A stretch of DNA of 64,000 nt from NCBI RefSeq assembly GCF_902859735.1, contig NZ_CADIJY010000007.1, positions 140,644 through 204,643 of the forward strand, written 5' to 3'. Below are positions 44,213 through 53,844 of the stretch, in pieces; positions within the stretch are counted from its first letter, which is position 1, and each line of letters begins with the position of its first letter. Both the position numbers and the translations under genes were made by a program. Under the pieces are notes generated by a model. That model was not told the DNA's origin, made no database searches, and saw only the letters and a program-made list of their open reading frames with translations. The stretch comes from Achromobacter aegrifaciens. Its GTDB lineage: Bacteria; Pseudomonadota; Gammaproteobacteria; Burkholderiales; Burkholderiaceae_B.

Positions 44213-45403
44213 TCAACGCTCCACCAGCGCGATGCGCTTGTTGTACCAGTTCATGAATATCGAGATCGACAGGCTGACCGTGAGGTACGCGGCCATGATG
44301 ATGAGGATGCCCTCGATGGCCTGGCCGGTCTGGTTCAGCGTGGTGTTCACCACCGACACGATGTCGGGGTAGCCGATGGCCACCGCGAGCGAACTGTTCT
44401 TGGTCAGGTTCAGGTACTGGCTGGTCATCGGCGGGATGATCACGCGCAGCGCCTGCGGCAGCACCACCAGGCGCAGCACCTGCTTGCGGCGCAGGCCCAG
44501 CGAGCCGGCAGCTTCCCATTGCCCGTTGTTGACCGCCTGGATGCCCGAACGCACGACCTCGGCAATGAAGGCCGAGGTGTAGATCACCAGGCCCGCCATC
44601 AGGGCGGCGAATTCCGGCGACAAGGTCAGGCCGCCCGAGAAGTTGAAGCCCTTGAGCTCCGGCATGTCCAGGGTCAGCGAAGCGCCGCTGACCAGCCAGC
44701 CGATGATGGGAAAGCCGATGAGCAGGCCGATGGCGGCGCGGCCCAGCGGGAACACGCGGCCGGTGGCCTCCTGGCGCTTCTTGCCCCAGTGGCCCAGCAG
44801 GATGATCGCCACGATGGCCAGGCCCAGTCCGGCCAGCATCCAGTCCAGCGAATTGCCTTCCAGCCCCGGCACCTTCAAGCCACGGTTGGAGATGAAGACG
44901 CCGGGCAGCGGATTGTGCGCCTGGCGCGGACCGGGCATGTTTTCCGTGATCAGCGCGTACCAGAAGAACAGCTGCAGCAGCAGCGGCACGTTGCGCATTA
45001 TCTCGACATAGACCGAGGTGATCTTGGCGACCAGCCAGTTCTTGGACAGGCGGCCGATGCCGATGAGCGTACCGAGGATGGTCGCCAGCACGATGCCGAT
45101 GACGGCTACGCGCAGCGTGTTGAGCAGGCCCACCAGGATGGCGCGGCCGTAGGTGTCCGCAGGGGTATAGGCGATGGGCGTTTCGCCGATCGCGAAGCCG
45201 GCCTCGCGGTCCAGGAAGCCGAAGCCCGTGGCGATGTTGCGCACGGACAGGTTGTGCAGGGTGTTTGAAACCAGGAACCACACGGCCCAGGCCACCGCGG
45301 CCAGCGCCAGGACTTGATAGACCACGGAGCGCACCCCGGGATCGTTCCAGTTCAGACGCCGGGGAGGTGCCGATGCAGGCGCGCTTTTATTGGGAGTATT
45401 CAT
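44213..45403 (-). CDS. aapQ: General L-amino-acid ABC permease AapQ
   Basis: A 396-residue HisM-type permease with about eight helices. SVYVEIMRNVPLLLQLFFWY and the docking region EAAGSLGLRRKQVLRLVVLPQA (just over one turn) are typical. The long periplasmic loop (about residues 160-230) between helices is characteristic of AapQ. It lies between the binding-protein gene and aapM. Confidence 0.95.
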   Translation of the reverse strand: MNTPNKSAPASAPPRRLNWNDPGVRSVVYQVLALAAVAWAVWFLVSNTLHNLSVRNIATGFGFLDREAGFAIGETPIAYTPADTYGRAILVGLLNTLRVAVIGIVLATILGTLIGIGRLSKNWLVAKITSVYVEIMRNVPLLLQLFFWYALITENMPGPRQAHNPLPGVFISNRGLKVPGLEGNSLDWMLAGLGLAIVAIILLGHWGKKRQEATGRVFPLGRAAIGLLIGFPIIGWLVSGASLTLDMPELKGFNFSGGLTLSPEFAALMAGLVIYTSAFIAEVVRSGIQAVNNGQWEAAGSLGLRRKQVLRLVVLPQALRVIIPPMTSQYLNLTKNSSLAVAIGYPDIVSVVNTTLNQTGQAIEGILIIMAAYLTVSLSISIFMNWYNKRIALVER

Positions 45404-45490
45404 GAGTAAATCTACAGAAGTCGGACACCGGGCGGCGAAGCCGGTAGGGCCGCGCCACCCACTCCTGCCACCCGCCCGAGGGCGGGAGAG

Positions 45491-45519
45491 GAAAAACGGA
45501 GCGCCGGGCTCCGTTTTTC
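45491..45519 (-). terminator. Hairpin with T runs between aapJ and aapQ
   Basis: Perfect 12-bp stem GAAAAACGGAGC/GCTCCGTTTTTC with a 5-nt loop, 15 nt past the aapJ stop. It looks like a partial terminator, which would make aapJ mRNA more abundant than the permease mRNA. Confidence 0.85.
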
Positions 45520-45533
45520 CAGGCAGCCGTGTG

Positions 45534-46550
45534 TTAGCGCACCGGCCAGCCGTACATCAAGCCACCATTCTTGTAGGAAGCGTTCAAGCCGCGCTCCAGC
45601 TTCATCGCGCTGCTCTTGCCCAGCGTGCTTTCGAAGCTTTCGCCGTAGTTGCCCACGTTCTTGATGATGTTGTAGGCCCACTTGTCATCCACGCCCAGGT
45701 TCTTGCCCATGCCCGGGGTCACGCCCAGGATGCGCTGGATGTTGGGGTTGGGGCTCTTGGCCATTTCCGCGACGTTGGCCTTGGTGATGCCGTATTCCTC
45801 GGCTTCGAGCATGGCGTTGAGCGACCAGCGCACGATGTTGAACCATTGCTCGTCGCCCTGGCGGACCATGGGGCCCAGCGGCTCCTTGGAGAAGTCTTCC
45901 GGCAGGATCACGTACTTGTCCGGATTCTCGAGCGTGGTGCGGGTGGAAGCCAGTTGCGACTTGTCGGTGGTGAAGGCGTCGCAGCGGCCGGCCGAGAAGG
46001 CGCGGATGATTTCGTCGTACTTGTCGATCACGACCGGCTTGAATTCGATCTTCTGGCCGCGGAACCAGTCAGCCAGGTTCAGTTCGGTGGTGGTGCCGGG
46101 CTGCACGCAGATGGTGGCGCCGTTGAGTTCCTTGGCGCTCTTGACGTTCAGGTCCTTGGAGACCATGACGCCCTGGCTGTCGTAGTAGTTCACGCCCACG
46201 CCGATCAGGCCCAGCGTGGTGTCGCGCGTCAGCGTGACGGTGGTGTTGCGGGTGAGGACGTCGACTTCGCCGGACTGCAGCGCGGTGAAGCGTTGCTGCG
46301 TGTTCAGCGGGGTGAACTTGACCTTGGTGGCGTCGCCGAACATGGTCGAGGCGATGGCGCGGCACAGGTCCACGTCGATGCCCTTGTATTCGCCCTTGCT
46401 GTCAGCGATGGAGAACCCCGGGATGCCCGTCGAAACCCCGCACTGGACAAACCCTTTTTTCTTGACGTTATCGAAGGTTGCGCCCGCATTGGCAGCCGCG
46501 GATGCAGCGAACAAAGCGGCGCCGATCGCAGCGAGTTTCAGTACTTTCAT
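45534..46550 (-). CDS. aapJ: General L-amino-acid ABC substrate-binding protein
   Basis: A 338-residue protein with a signal peptide ending SAAANA near residue 22 and a family 3 binding fold: FVQCGVSTGIPGFS, GIDVDLCRAIASTMFGD, RFTALQSGEVDVLTRN. It is first in the aap operon. The start at 46550 gives a clean signal peptide; longer frames upstream are Arg-rich and unsupported. Confidence 0.95.
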   Translation of the reverse strand: MKVLKLAAIGAALFAASAAANAGATFDNVKKKGFVQCGVSTGIPGFSIADSKGEYKGIDVDLCRAIASTMFGDATKVKFTPLNTQQRFTALQSGEVDVLTRNTTVTLTRDTTLGLIGVGVNYYDSQGVMVSKDLNVKSAKELNGATICVQPGTTTELNLADWFRGQKIEFKPVVIDKYDEIIRAFSAGRCDAFTTDKSQLASTRTTLENPDKYVILPEDFSKEPLGPMVRQGDEQWFNIVRWSLNAMLEAEEYGITKANVAEMAKSPNPNIQRILGVTPGMGKNLGVDDKWAYNIIKNVGNYGESFESTLGKSSAMKLERGLNASYKNGGLMYGWPVR

Positions 46551-46841
46551 CGTGTTCTCCGTGTGGGATAAAGCGAAGTCGCAACGCAGGCCGGGTTGGG
46601 CCGACGTATGGGGCGGATGGTAGCGTCCGCGCCGCTCGCGGCGCATCCGGGAATTCCCTTGAAATATAGGGACACTGGGTGAAATGAAACGCTGTTTCCT
46701 GTCGAAAATGGGGGCACTGTTTGCGCCAGGACAAACGCGCCCGGACGCCTTGCGCGCAAATATTTGTCCGCGCATCGTCCAGGCGGTTTAGGCCACCTTA
46801 GTGTCCCCGAGTTACTATTGCGGCTTCATCTGACAGCCGCC
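46551..46841. other. Divergent intergenic region between aapJ and ftsE
   Basis: About 290 bp holding the promoters of both operons. It includes a perfect GGGAATTCCC palindrome (46649-46658), a TATATT on the minus strand close by that could be the aapJ -10, and an inverted repeat GGACAAA/TTTGTCC (46729-46735 with 46763-46769) nearer ftsE. No gene is seen. Confidence 0.5.
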
Positions 46842-47600
46842 ATGATCGAATTCCAGCACGTATTCAAATCATATGGTCGCGGCCGCAATATCCTGGCCGA
46901 CATCAACTTCCGCGTGAGCGCGGGAGAGTTCGTTTTCGTATCCGGGCCGTCCGGCGCGGGCAAGTCCACCTTGCTCAAGCTGATCGGCGGACTGGAGCCC
47001 GCCAGCCGGGGGTCGATCCAGGTCAACGGCCAGCGGCTGGACAAGCTGCCCGCCCGCGCCCGGCCGTACCTGCGCCGCGCCGTGGGCGTGATCCTGCAGG
47101 ACACGCACCTGCTGTTCGATCGCAGCGCGTTCGAAAATGTCATGCTGCCGCTGGCGGTCACGGGCCACGCCTGGGACTCGGCCGCGGCGCGCGCCCGCGC
47201 CGCCCTGGACAAGGTGGGGCTGTCCGGCAAGGAAGACCTGAATCCGATCGAACTGTCCGGCGGCGAACAGCAGCGCCTGGCGATCGCGCGGGCCATCGTG
47301 AACCGGCCCGCCATCCTGATCGCCGACGAACCCACCGCCAACCTCGACCACGACAACGCGCAGCGCATCATGAATGTGTTCCGCGACTTCAACCGCGTCG
47401 GCGTGACCACGCTGATCGCCTCGCACGACCAGGACCTCATGGCGCGCTACGCCACCCGCACCTTGCGCATCGACCCGGGCAAGTTCGCCGACTCCCAGGG
47501 TTCCGCAACGCCGCAGCCTGAGGCCGGCGCGGGACAATCCGGTATCGGGCAGCAGCCGGGCGCCGCGTCCGGCCGCGCCTACCCGGGAGAGTCCGCATGA
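46842..47600 (+). CDS. ftsE: Cell-division ATPase FtsE
   Basis: A 252-residue ABC ATPase that with FtsX regulates septal peptidoglycan hydrolysis. Walker A GPSGAGKST has K41, the signature is LSGGEQQRLAIARAIV, and Walker B is ILIADEPTANLD. The start MIEFQHVFKSYG is standard. Compared with typical FtsE (about 220 residues) it has a Gly/Gln/Pro-rich tail of about 30 residues. It overlaps ftsX by 4 nt. Confidence 0.96.
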   Translation: MIEFQHVFKSYGRGRNILADINFRVSAGEFVFVSGPSGAGKSTLLKLIGGLEPASRGSIQVNGQRLDKLPARARPYLRRAVGVILQDTHLLFDRSAFENVMLPLAVTGHAWDSAAARARAALDKVGLSGKEDLNPIELSGGEQQRLAIARAIVNRPAILIADEPTANLDHDNAQRIMNVFRDFNRVGVTTLIASHDQDLMARYATRTLRIDPGKFADSQGSATPQPEAGAGQSGIGQQPGAASGRAYPGESA

Positions 47601-48505
47601 ACGCCTGGCTGCGGCAACACCGCTACGCGCTGCTGGTCACCCTGCGCCGGCTGGTCAAGCAACCGTTCTCCTCCCTGGCCAACCTGCTGGTCATGGCCCT
47701 GGCGCTGGCCCTGCCACTGTTGGGCAGTGCCATCCTCGTCTCGGTCCAGCCGGTGGCGCGCCAGATGTCGGTCACCCCCGAAGTCACCGTCTTCATGCGC
47801 GTGGACGCCCCCTCGGGCGCCGCCGCGGACGTGGCCAAACGGATCCAGGACGAATTCAAGGACGACGTCCGCGCCGTGCGCGTGGTGGGCCGCGAGGACG
47901 CCTTGGCGGATCTGCGCGCCAACCCGGCCTGGCAGCAGGCGCTGGCCGTGCTGCCGGGCAACCCCCTGCCGGACGCAGTGGTGGTGACGCTGGCCGATGG
48001 CGACAACCTCGCCGGCCGGGCAGACAAGCTGGCCGCCTCCTGGAAACAATGGAACCACGTCGACCTGGTGCAGCTGGACAGCGCCTGGGTGCAGCGCCTG
48101 GAGGCGATCCTGCGCTTTGCCCGCATCGGCCTGGCCTTCCTGGCCGCCTGCGTGGCGGTGGTGGTGCTGGCGACGGTCTTCAATACCGTGCGCATGCAGG
48201 CGCTGTCGCAACGCGAGGAAATCGGCGTGGCGCGGCTGGTGGGCGCCACCGAATCCTTCGTGCGCCGCCCCTTCCTCTACCTGGGCGCGCTATCGGGCGC
48301 GGTGGCCTCGCTTCTGGCCATCGGCGTGGCGGCGGTCGCGCTGTCGCCACTGAACGACGCCCTGGTGGGGCTGGCCCGCAGCTACGGGGCCGAATTCGCC
48401 CTGCACCTTCCGGGCCCGTCCGTGCTGATCGGCGCGGTGGTGGCTTCGGCCGCCCTGGGCGCCCTGTCGGCCCGCTGGTCGGTCACCCGCAGCACGCGCT
48501 TCTGA
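47597..48505 (+). CDS. ftsX: Cell-division membrane protein FtsX
   Basis: A 302-residue protein with four membrane helices: one near residues 21-47, three in the C-terminal half, and a periplasmic domain of about 110 residues between the first two. The FtsX sequence VFNTVRMQALSQREEIGVARLVGAT is present. It is coupled to ftsE by ATGA overlap. Confidence 0.96.
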   Translation: MNAWLRQHRYALLVTLRRLVKQPFSSLANLLVMALALALPLLGSAILVSVQPVARQMSVTPEVTVFMRVDAPSGAAADVAKRIQDEFKDDVRAVRVVGREDALADLRANPAWQQALAVLPGNPLPDAVVVTLADGDNLAGRADKLAASWKQWNHVDLVQLDSAWVQRLEAILRFARIGLAFLAACVAVVVLATVFNTVRMQALSQREEIGVARLVGATESFVRRPFLYLGALSGAVASLLAIGVAAVALSPLNDALVGLARSYGAEFALHLPGPSVLIGAVVASAALGALSARWSVTRSTRF

Positions 48506-48792
48506 CGCGCAGCGCCTAAAGCTCCGTATAAAGCCCCTTCTTCCCCGTGATCCGGGGAACGACTTCCGCCCGCCTGTGTAGGATGCTTGCATGCCTGCCT
48601 GCGGGCGTCTTCGGCTTTGGGTCGGGCTGCAAAAACAGGACACATTACTGCGCCCGTTACATAGCAATTCACCCGCTGGAAGTTTGAGTATGCAAGAATA
48701 AAGCGACATTTTCTTACATACTTTGATACATTTCTGTTCTCGAGCTGCCACCTTCGTGTCCCAATCGTTGTACTTGCCCTTAATCGAGTCCC
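48506..48792 (+). other. Intergenic region upstream of cheD
   Basis: A 287-bp AT-rich gap (notably 48640-48780) between ftsX and cheD that should hold the cheD promoter. I looked for a flagellar sigma-28 pattern (TAAA-GCCGATAA) and did not find one. No gene is seen. Confidence 0.45.
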
Positions 48793-49539
48793 ATGGCCGC
48801 CCGTCTTGAAGCCCGTGCGACGCGCCACTATTTCGACAGCGCGTTCCAGTGTCAGGCGGTGAAAGTACTGCCCAACGAGTACTACGTCACCAACGAAGAC
48901 CTGATGATCTCGACCGTCCTGGGGTCTTGCGTCGCCGCCTGTATCCACGACCCGATCACGGGCGTGGGCGGCATGAACCATTTCATGTTGCCTGAGGGCG
49001 ACATGCAGTCGCCCGCCTCGGCCACCATGCGCTATGGCGCCTTCGCCATGGAAGTGCTGATCAACGAATTGCTGAAGGCCGGCGCGGCGCGCGACCGGCT
49101 TGAAGCCAAGGTATTCGGCGGCGGCGCCGTGCTGTCCGCCATGCAGCAGATGAACATCGGCGAACGCAACGGCCAGTTCGTGCTGAACTATCTCAGAACC
49201 GAAGGCATCCCCGTCAAGGCGCAAGACCTGGGCGACGTGCACGCGCGCCGCATCAACTACTTCCCGCGCGACGGCCGGGTGATGGTCCGCAAGATGGCGC
49301 CGCATCATCAGCGCGCCGAGGAAATCATCGCCAAGCGCGAACAGGCGGCCGCCCAGAGCGTGCAGGCCAAGACCGAAACCCCGCAGCGCGTCGAGCGCTT
49401 CACCCGTCCCGGCGTGGAGCGTTTCGACCGCCCGGCCCGCCCAGGCGTGGAACGCTTCGACCGTCCAGCCCGCCCAGGCGTGGAACGTTTCGACACCGCC
49501 CTGACCCGCCGGCGCCGCACCGAAACCACAAGCGACTGA
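48793..49539 (+). CDS. cheD: Chemoreceptor glutamine deamidase CheD
   Basis: A 248-residue CheD. The catalytic Cys is in [14 protein letters not shown] near residue 45 and the catalytic His in [11 protein letters not shown] near residue 63; FGGGAVL and [14 protein letters not shown] are also conserved. It deamidates receptor Gln residues to Glu. After the domain ends near residue 175, a basic tail carries repeats of [11 protein letters not shown] (residues 200-234). It is not in a che operon here; neighbours are ftsX and thpR. Confidence 0.95.
   Translation: MAARLEARATRHYFDSAFQCQAVKVLPNEYYVTNEDLMISTVLGSCVAACIHDPITGVGGMNHFMLPEGDMQSPASATMRYGAFAMEVLINELLKAGAARDRLEAKVFGGGAVLSAMQQMNIGERNGQFVLNYLRTEGIPVKAQDLGDVHARRINYFPRDGRVMVRKMAPHHQRAEEIIAKREQAAAQSVQAKTETPQRVERFTRPGVERFDRPARPGVERFDRPARPGVERFDTALTRRRRTETTSD
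49390..49494 (+). repeat. In-frame repeats in the cheD tail
   Basis: The codons from residue 200 encode VERFTRPG, then [11 protein letters not shown] twice, then VERFD. The 33-bp units are nearly identical in DNA, suggesting recent slippage expansion. Confidence 0.9.
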
Positions 49540-49586
49540 AGGGCCGCGCACGCGCATTGCGCCGCATGCGCCCCTACAATCAGCGC

Positions 49587-50117
49587 ATGTCCACCGTCCG
49601 CCTGTTCTACGCCTTGTGGCCCGCCCCCTCGCTGGCCGCCCAGCTCGCGACCTGGGCAGAGCAGGCTCGACCCAGCTGCGGCGGGCGCGCCATGCGCACG
49701 GAAACCCTGCACCTGACCCTGGCCTTCCTTGGGCCGGTGGACGCGGCGCTCGCCGATGAGCTGGCCGCGGCGACACCTGAACGCCGCCTCGCCCCCGAGG
49801 ACATCATGCTGGACCGCTACGGCGTCTTCGGTCGCCAGCGCATCCTGTGGGCCGGTCCCGGCGACACGCCCGAAGGCCTGCAGGCCGCCCACGATGATCT
49901 GTGGCTATGGCTGTCGGGTTTTGGCCTGGCCGCGCCGCCGCAGCCCTTCCGCCCGCACGTCACCCTGCTGCGCAACATCGAGCACTCCAGTCCGCCAGCC
50001 GAAGCGCCCGCCCCCCTGCCCTGGCGCTACGACCGCATGGTGCTGGTCGCCTCCGAATCGCAATCGGGCGGCAGCCGCTACCGCATCGTGGCGCAGTCCC
50101 GGCCGCAAGACTCCTGA
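49587..50117 (+). CDS. thpR: RNA 2',3'-cyclic phosphodiesterase
   Basis: A 176-residue 2H phosphoesterase. The two catalytic motifs are H42-L-T-L (TETLHLTLAFLG) and PHVTLLRN near residue 127. It opens RNA 2',3'-cyclic phosphates and shows 2'-5' ligase activity in vitro. The ATG at 49587 (MSTVRLFYALWP) gives the normal family start. Confidence 0.93.
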   Translation: MSTVRLFYALWPAPSLAAQLATWAEQARPSCGGRAMRTETLHLTLAFLGPVDAALADELAAATPERRLAPEDIMLDRYGVFGRQRILWAGPGDTPEGLQAAHDDLWLWLSGFGLAAPPQPFRPHVTLLRNIEHSSPPAEAPAPLPWRYDRMVLVASESQSGGSRYRIVAQSRPQDS

Positions 50118-50164
50118 CGTTCCGCTCTGGCACAATCAGCCGGTTGCCATCACCCGGGACCGCC

Positions 50165-50725
50165 ATGATCATCCTGCTGGACCAAGACGGCGTGCTCGCC
50201 GATTTCGAACACGCCTTCATCGACGCCTGGCGCGCGCGCCATCCGGACATCCCGCCGGTGGCGTTCGAGGACCGCAAGTCTTTCTACATCCGCCAGGATT
50301 ACGCCCCCGAGCTGCGCGGCATGGCCGAGGCCATCTACACGGCGCCCGGCTTCATCCGCGACCTGCCGCCGGTGCCCGGCGCGCTGGACGCCATAAAGGA
50401 ACTGCTGGCGCTGGGCATGGACGTGCGCATCTGCTCCTCGCCCCTGTCGCAGTTCGAGAACTGCGTGGCGGAGAAGTACCTGTGGGTGGAAAAACACCTG
50501 GGCCGCGAAGCGACCAACCGGCTGATCCTGACCAAGGACAAGACCCTGGTGCACGGCCACCTGCTGATCGACGACAAGCCCCTGATCGAAGGCGCGGTCA
50601 AGCCGCGCTGGAAGCACATCCTGTTCGACGCCCCCTACAACCGCGAGGTGTCGGACCGCCCCCGCATCAGCTGGCAGAACTGGCGCAACGTGCTGGCCGG
50701 AGAGCTGTATACGGCAGACGAGTGA
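50165..50725 (+). CDS. 5'(3')-deoxyribonucleotidase-like HAD phosphatase
   Basis: A 186-residue HAD-superfamily protein of the NT5C type. Motif I is LDQDGVLADF with nucleophile D6 and acid D8, motif II is RICSSPLS, and the late motif is HLLIDDKPLIEG. Similar bacterial proteins are annotated as 5'-nucleotidase or 5'(3')-deoxyribonucleotidase. A longer upstream in-frame extension overlaps thpR and is rejected. Confidence 0.88.
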   Translation: MIILLDQDGVLADFEHAFIDAWRARHPDIPPVAFEDRKSFYIRQDYAPELRGMAEAIYTAPGFIRDLPPVPGALDAIKELLALGMDVRICSSPLSQFENCVAEKYLWVEKHLGREATNRLILTKDKTLVHGHLLIDDKPLIEGAVKPRWKHILFDAPYNREVSDRPRISWQNWRNVLAGELYTADE

Positions 50726-50796
50726 GTCCTGTTCAGTAGCCGCGATTTGGGACTATTCTGTGTTGCAGTACCCCCCACCCCGGAGGAGCCCGCGCC

Positions 50797-52134
50797 ATGA
50801 ATCTGTACCGCCTGCTGAAGCAGCGAGAAGCCGATCACAAGCCCCTGCGTGTTGCCTTGCTGGGCGCCGGAAAGTTCGGCGCGATGTTCATGAGCCAAGC
50901 CCCCCGCACGCCGGGAATGAGGCTGGTCGCCGTGGCCGATCTGGCGCCCGACCGGGCCCGCGCGGCGCTAACCCGGGTGGGCTGGCCCGCCAGCGCGCTC
51001 AACGCCAGCAGCACCAATGATGCGCTGAAGAACGGCAAGGTCTACTTCAGCGACGATCCCCACGCCGTGATCGCCAGTCCCGATGTCGATATCGTCATCG
51101 ACGCCACCGGCCAGGCCGCCGCCGGCATCAGCCACGTGCTGGCCTGCTGCGAATACGGCAAGCACATCATCATGGTCAACGTCGAGGCCGACGCGCTGGC
51201 CGGCCCCCTGCTGGCGCGGCGCGCGCGCGAGGCCGGCATCGTCTATTCGCTGGCCTACGGCGACCAGCCGGCCCTGATCTGCGAAATGGTGGACTGGGCC
51301 CGCGCCAGCGGCTTCGAGGTCATGGCCGCGGGCAAGGGCACCAAGTATCTGCCGGAATTCCATACCTCCACGCCGGACACCGTCTGGCCCTATTACGGCT
51401 TCACCGCCGAGATGGTAGCGGCGGGCGACTTCAACGCGCAGATGTTCAACAGTTTCCTGGACGGCACCAAGAGCGCGATCGAAATGGCCGCGGTGTCCAA
51501 CGCCACGGGCTTGCTGCCCTCGCCATCCGGCCTGCACTTCCCGCCCTGCGGCGTGGACGATCTGGCGCGCGTGCTGCGGCCGCGCGAAAGCGGCGGCATC
51601 CTGCACCATCGCGGCCAGGTCGAGGTGATTTCCTCGCTGGAGCGCGACGGCCGCCCGGTGTTCCGCGACCTGCGCTGGGGCGTGTACGTGACCCTGGCCG
51701 CCGACAGCGACTACGTGCGCCGCTGCTTCAAGGAATACGGCCTGGTCACGGACCCCAGCGGCAACTACACCGCCATGTACAAACCCTATCACCTGATCGG
51801 CCTGGAGCTGGGCATCAGCGTGGCCAGCGTGGGCTTGCGCCGCGAACCCACCGGCGCGCCCGCGGGCTGGCATGGCGACGTCGTCGCCACCGCCAAGCGC
51901 GACCTGCCGGCCGGCCAGATCCTGGACGGCGAAGGCGGCTACACGGTGTACGGCCGGCTGATGCCGGCGCGCGATTCGGTGGACGAGGGCTATCTGCCGC
52001 TGGGCCTGTCGCACCAGGTCAAGTTGAAGAACCCGGTGCGCCAATCGCAGGCGATCCGCTGGGCCGACGTGGAGTACGACGAAAGGTCCACGGCCGTGCA
52101 GTTCCGCCGCGAAATGGAACAGACCTTCGCCTAG
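50797..52134 (+). CDS. NAD(P)-dependent oxidoreductase with C-terminal SAF domain
   Basis: A 445-residue protein. A Rossmann fold starts with RVALLGAGKFGAMFM (about residues 18-32), with VDIVIDATG later, as in homoserine-dehydrogenase/DRL-like enzymes. The last 100 residues form a SAF-type domain (VVATAKRDLPAGQILDGEGG). Relatives are often labelled flagellar FlgA-like or Gfo/Idh/MocA because of these parts. The substrate is unknown. GGAGGAG precedes the ATG. It converges on the GntR gene and probably belongs to the same catabolic regulon. Confidence 0.8.
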   Translation: MNLYRLLKQREADHKPLRVALLGAGKFGAMFMSQAPRTPGMRLVAVADLAPDRARAALTRVGWPASALNASSTNDALKNGKVYFSDDPHAVIASPDVDIVIDATGQAAAGISHVLACCEYGKHIIMVNVEADALAGPLLARRAREAGIVYSLAYGDQPALICEMVDWARASGFEVMAAGKGTKYLPEFHTSTPDTVWPYYGFTAEMVAAGDFNAQMFNSFLDGTKSAIEMAAVSNATGLLPSPSGLHFPPCGVDDLARVLRPRESGGILHHRGQVEVISSLERDGRPVFRDLRWGVYVTLAADSDYVRRCFKEYGLVTDPSGNYTAMYKPYHLIGLELGISVASVGLRREPTGAPAGWHGDVVATAKRDLPAGQILDGEGGYTVYGRLMPARDSVDEGYLPLGLSHQVKLKNPVRQSQAIRWADVEYDERSTAVQFRREMEQTFA

Positions 52135-52167
52135 GACTTACCCGCGCGGCAGGCAGTCCCCGGCGCC

Positions 52168-52914
52168 CTAGACCGGCGCCGGCCGCTCCGCCTGGAACAG
52201 CCGCAAGCGGTCCGCGGCGTTGCGCAGGTGCTGGTCGGCGGCGCGTCCGGCGGCGTCCGGATCGCCTGCGTCGATGGCCGCGAAGATCGCCTGATGCTCG
52301 CTCTGCACCGCGGCCATGCGTTCGGTGTACATGCGCGCCGTATTGTTGCGCGCGCTGCGGATGACCCGGCGCACATTGGCTTCCAGGTAATCGTTCAGGG
52401 CTACCAGGTGCGGATTATGGGTCGCCTGCACGATGGCATGGTGGAACTGGTAGTCCTCTTCGTCGCCCAGCTTGTCGTTGAGCAGCGCGTATTCCATGCC
52501 CACCAGCGCCTGGCGCATCTTCTTCAGATCCGCGTCGGTGCGGCGCTGCGCAGCGTAGCGCGCGGCGGTGACTTCGATGGACAGCATCAGCTCCAGGATA
52601 TGTTCCAGTTCCTGGTTGTCGCCCGGCGTGGGCGCGGCGATGCGGAACGCGTTCTTCTGGAAGTTCGGATCGACGAACACTCCGCTGCCTTGCTGCGACG
52701 TGATCAGGCCTTCGGACTTCAGGCGCGCCAGCGCTTCGCGCACGACGGCGCGGCTGACCGAATAGGTTTCCGTCAGCTGCTTTTCCGTGGGCAGGCGATC
52801 GCCGGGTGCGAGCGTCCCCTGGCGGATCTGCTCCGCCAACGCGTCGCCCAGCGCCGCCGAAAGCGAACTCTTGGGCGCGGCGCGCGGCGGATCCTGTTCT
52901 TGGTTGGGCTGCAT
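52168..52914 (-). CDS. GntR/FCD-family transcriptional regulator
   Basis: A 248-residue FadR-type regulator. The winged HTH (about residues 18-85) has LPTEKQLTETYSVSRAVVREAL and GSGVFVDP, followed by an all-helical FCD ligand domain with metal-binding His residues (FHHAIVQATHN, SEHQAIFAAI). It is downstream of an SDR on the same strand and faces the cluster it probably controls. The operator candidate at 53883-53909 fits an FCD repressor. Confidence 0.93.
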   Translation of the reverse strand: MQPNQEQDPPRAAPKSSLSAALGDALAEQIRQGTLAPGDRLPTEKQLTETYSVSRAVVREALARLKSEGLITSQQGSGVFVDPNFQKNAFRIAAPTPGDNQELEHILELMLSIEVTAARYAAQRRTDADLKKMRQALVGMEYALLNDKLGDEEDYQFHHAIVQATHNPHLVALNDYLEANVRRVIRSARNNTARMYTERMAAVQSEHQAIFAAIDAGDPDAAGRAADQHLRNAADRLRLFQAERPAPV

Positions 52915-53021
52915 GGTCGAATGGTGCAAACTTGCGGGCGGCGCGCAGACGCGCCGCCTCTTGTTTATGGGAATGCCTGGCGGACCGGACGCGGCATGGG
53001 CAGGCGCGCCATCCTGGGACT

Positions 53022-53759
53022 TTACGCGATATAGATGCCGCCGTTGACCTGCATGACCTCGCCGGTGACGAAACCGGCCAGCGGCGAGCACAGGAACGCG
53101 ATGGAGCCGGCGATTTCCTCCGCCGTGCCGTAGCGGCGCAGCGGCGTGCTTTCCAGCAGCTGCGCGCCCTTCTGTCCGATCAGGTCCTGCGTCATGGAAG
53201 TGGCGATGATGCCCGGCGCGACCGCGTTCACGCGGATCTGCGGCGCCAGCTCCAGCGCCAGGCTGCGCGTGAAGCTCTGCACCGCGCCCTTGGAAGCCGA
53301 ATAGGCCGCGTGCGCATAGCTGCCGCGCTGGGCCGCCAGCGAGGTCAGCAACACGATGGAGCCGTCGTGGCGCAAATGGCGCTGGGCGGCGCGGCATACA
53401 TAGAAGGTGCCGTCCAGGTTCACGCGCATCAGCGTGCGCCAGGCCTCGTCGCTGGTGTCCTTGACCAGTTGCTCCGGATAGATGCCGGCGCAATGCACCA
53501 GGTGGTCCAGCCCGCCGAAATGCTTGGCCGCCGCCTCGAACACGCGTTCGCAGTCGGCCGACGCCGACACGTCCAGCGCCCGCGTGTAGACGCGCTGCCC
53601 GCTGGGGTCCAGCTCGGCCGCCACCTCTTCCAGGCGCGCGTTATCGATGTCGGTCAGCACCAGCCGCGCGCCATGCGCCGCCATCAGCCGCGCCGTCGCC
53701 AGGCCGATGCCATTGCCCGCGCCGGTGATGGCGGCAACCTTTCCTTCGAACGAAATCAT
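53022..53759 (-). CDS. Short-chain dehydrogenase/reductase
   Basis: A 245-residue classical SDR. The cofactor loop is TGAGNGIGLA, the acidic residue after beta 2 (TDIDN) suggests NAD, and the catalytic motif is YSASK (S-Y-K with LLTSLAAQ). It is divergent from the AroE-like gene across the operator region and upstream of the GntR gene, so it probably oxidises a hydroxy group of the cluster's substrate. The substrate is unknown. Confidence 0.9.
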   Translation of the reverse strand: MISFEGKVAAITGAGNGIGLATARLMAAHGARLVLTDIDNARLEEVAAELDPSGQRVYTRALDVSASADCERVFEAAAKHFGGLDHLVHCAGIYPEQLVKDTSDEAWRTLMRVNLDGTFYVCRAAQRHLRHDGSIVLLTSLAAQRGSYAHAAYSASKGAVQSFTRSLALELAPQIRVNAVAPGIIATSMTQDLIGQKGAQLLESTPLRRYGTAEEIAGSIAFLCSPLAGFVTGEVMQVNGGIYIA

Positions 53760-53844
53760 TCTGTCTCCTGTAGCACGCTCATACGCGGGCTGAACGCCTT
53801 TCCGGCGGTCCCTGGAATTCCGATTGGACTCCCGAAACCGCCGC

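Noticed and set aside
48640-48790. A sigma-28 flagellar promoter upstream of cheD
   Set aside because: The AT-rich stretch has no acceptable TAAA / GCCGATAA pair at the right spacing.
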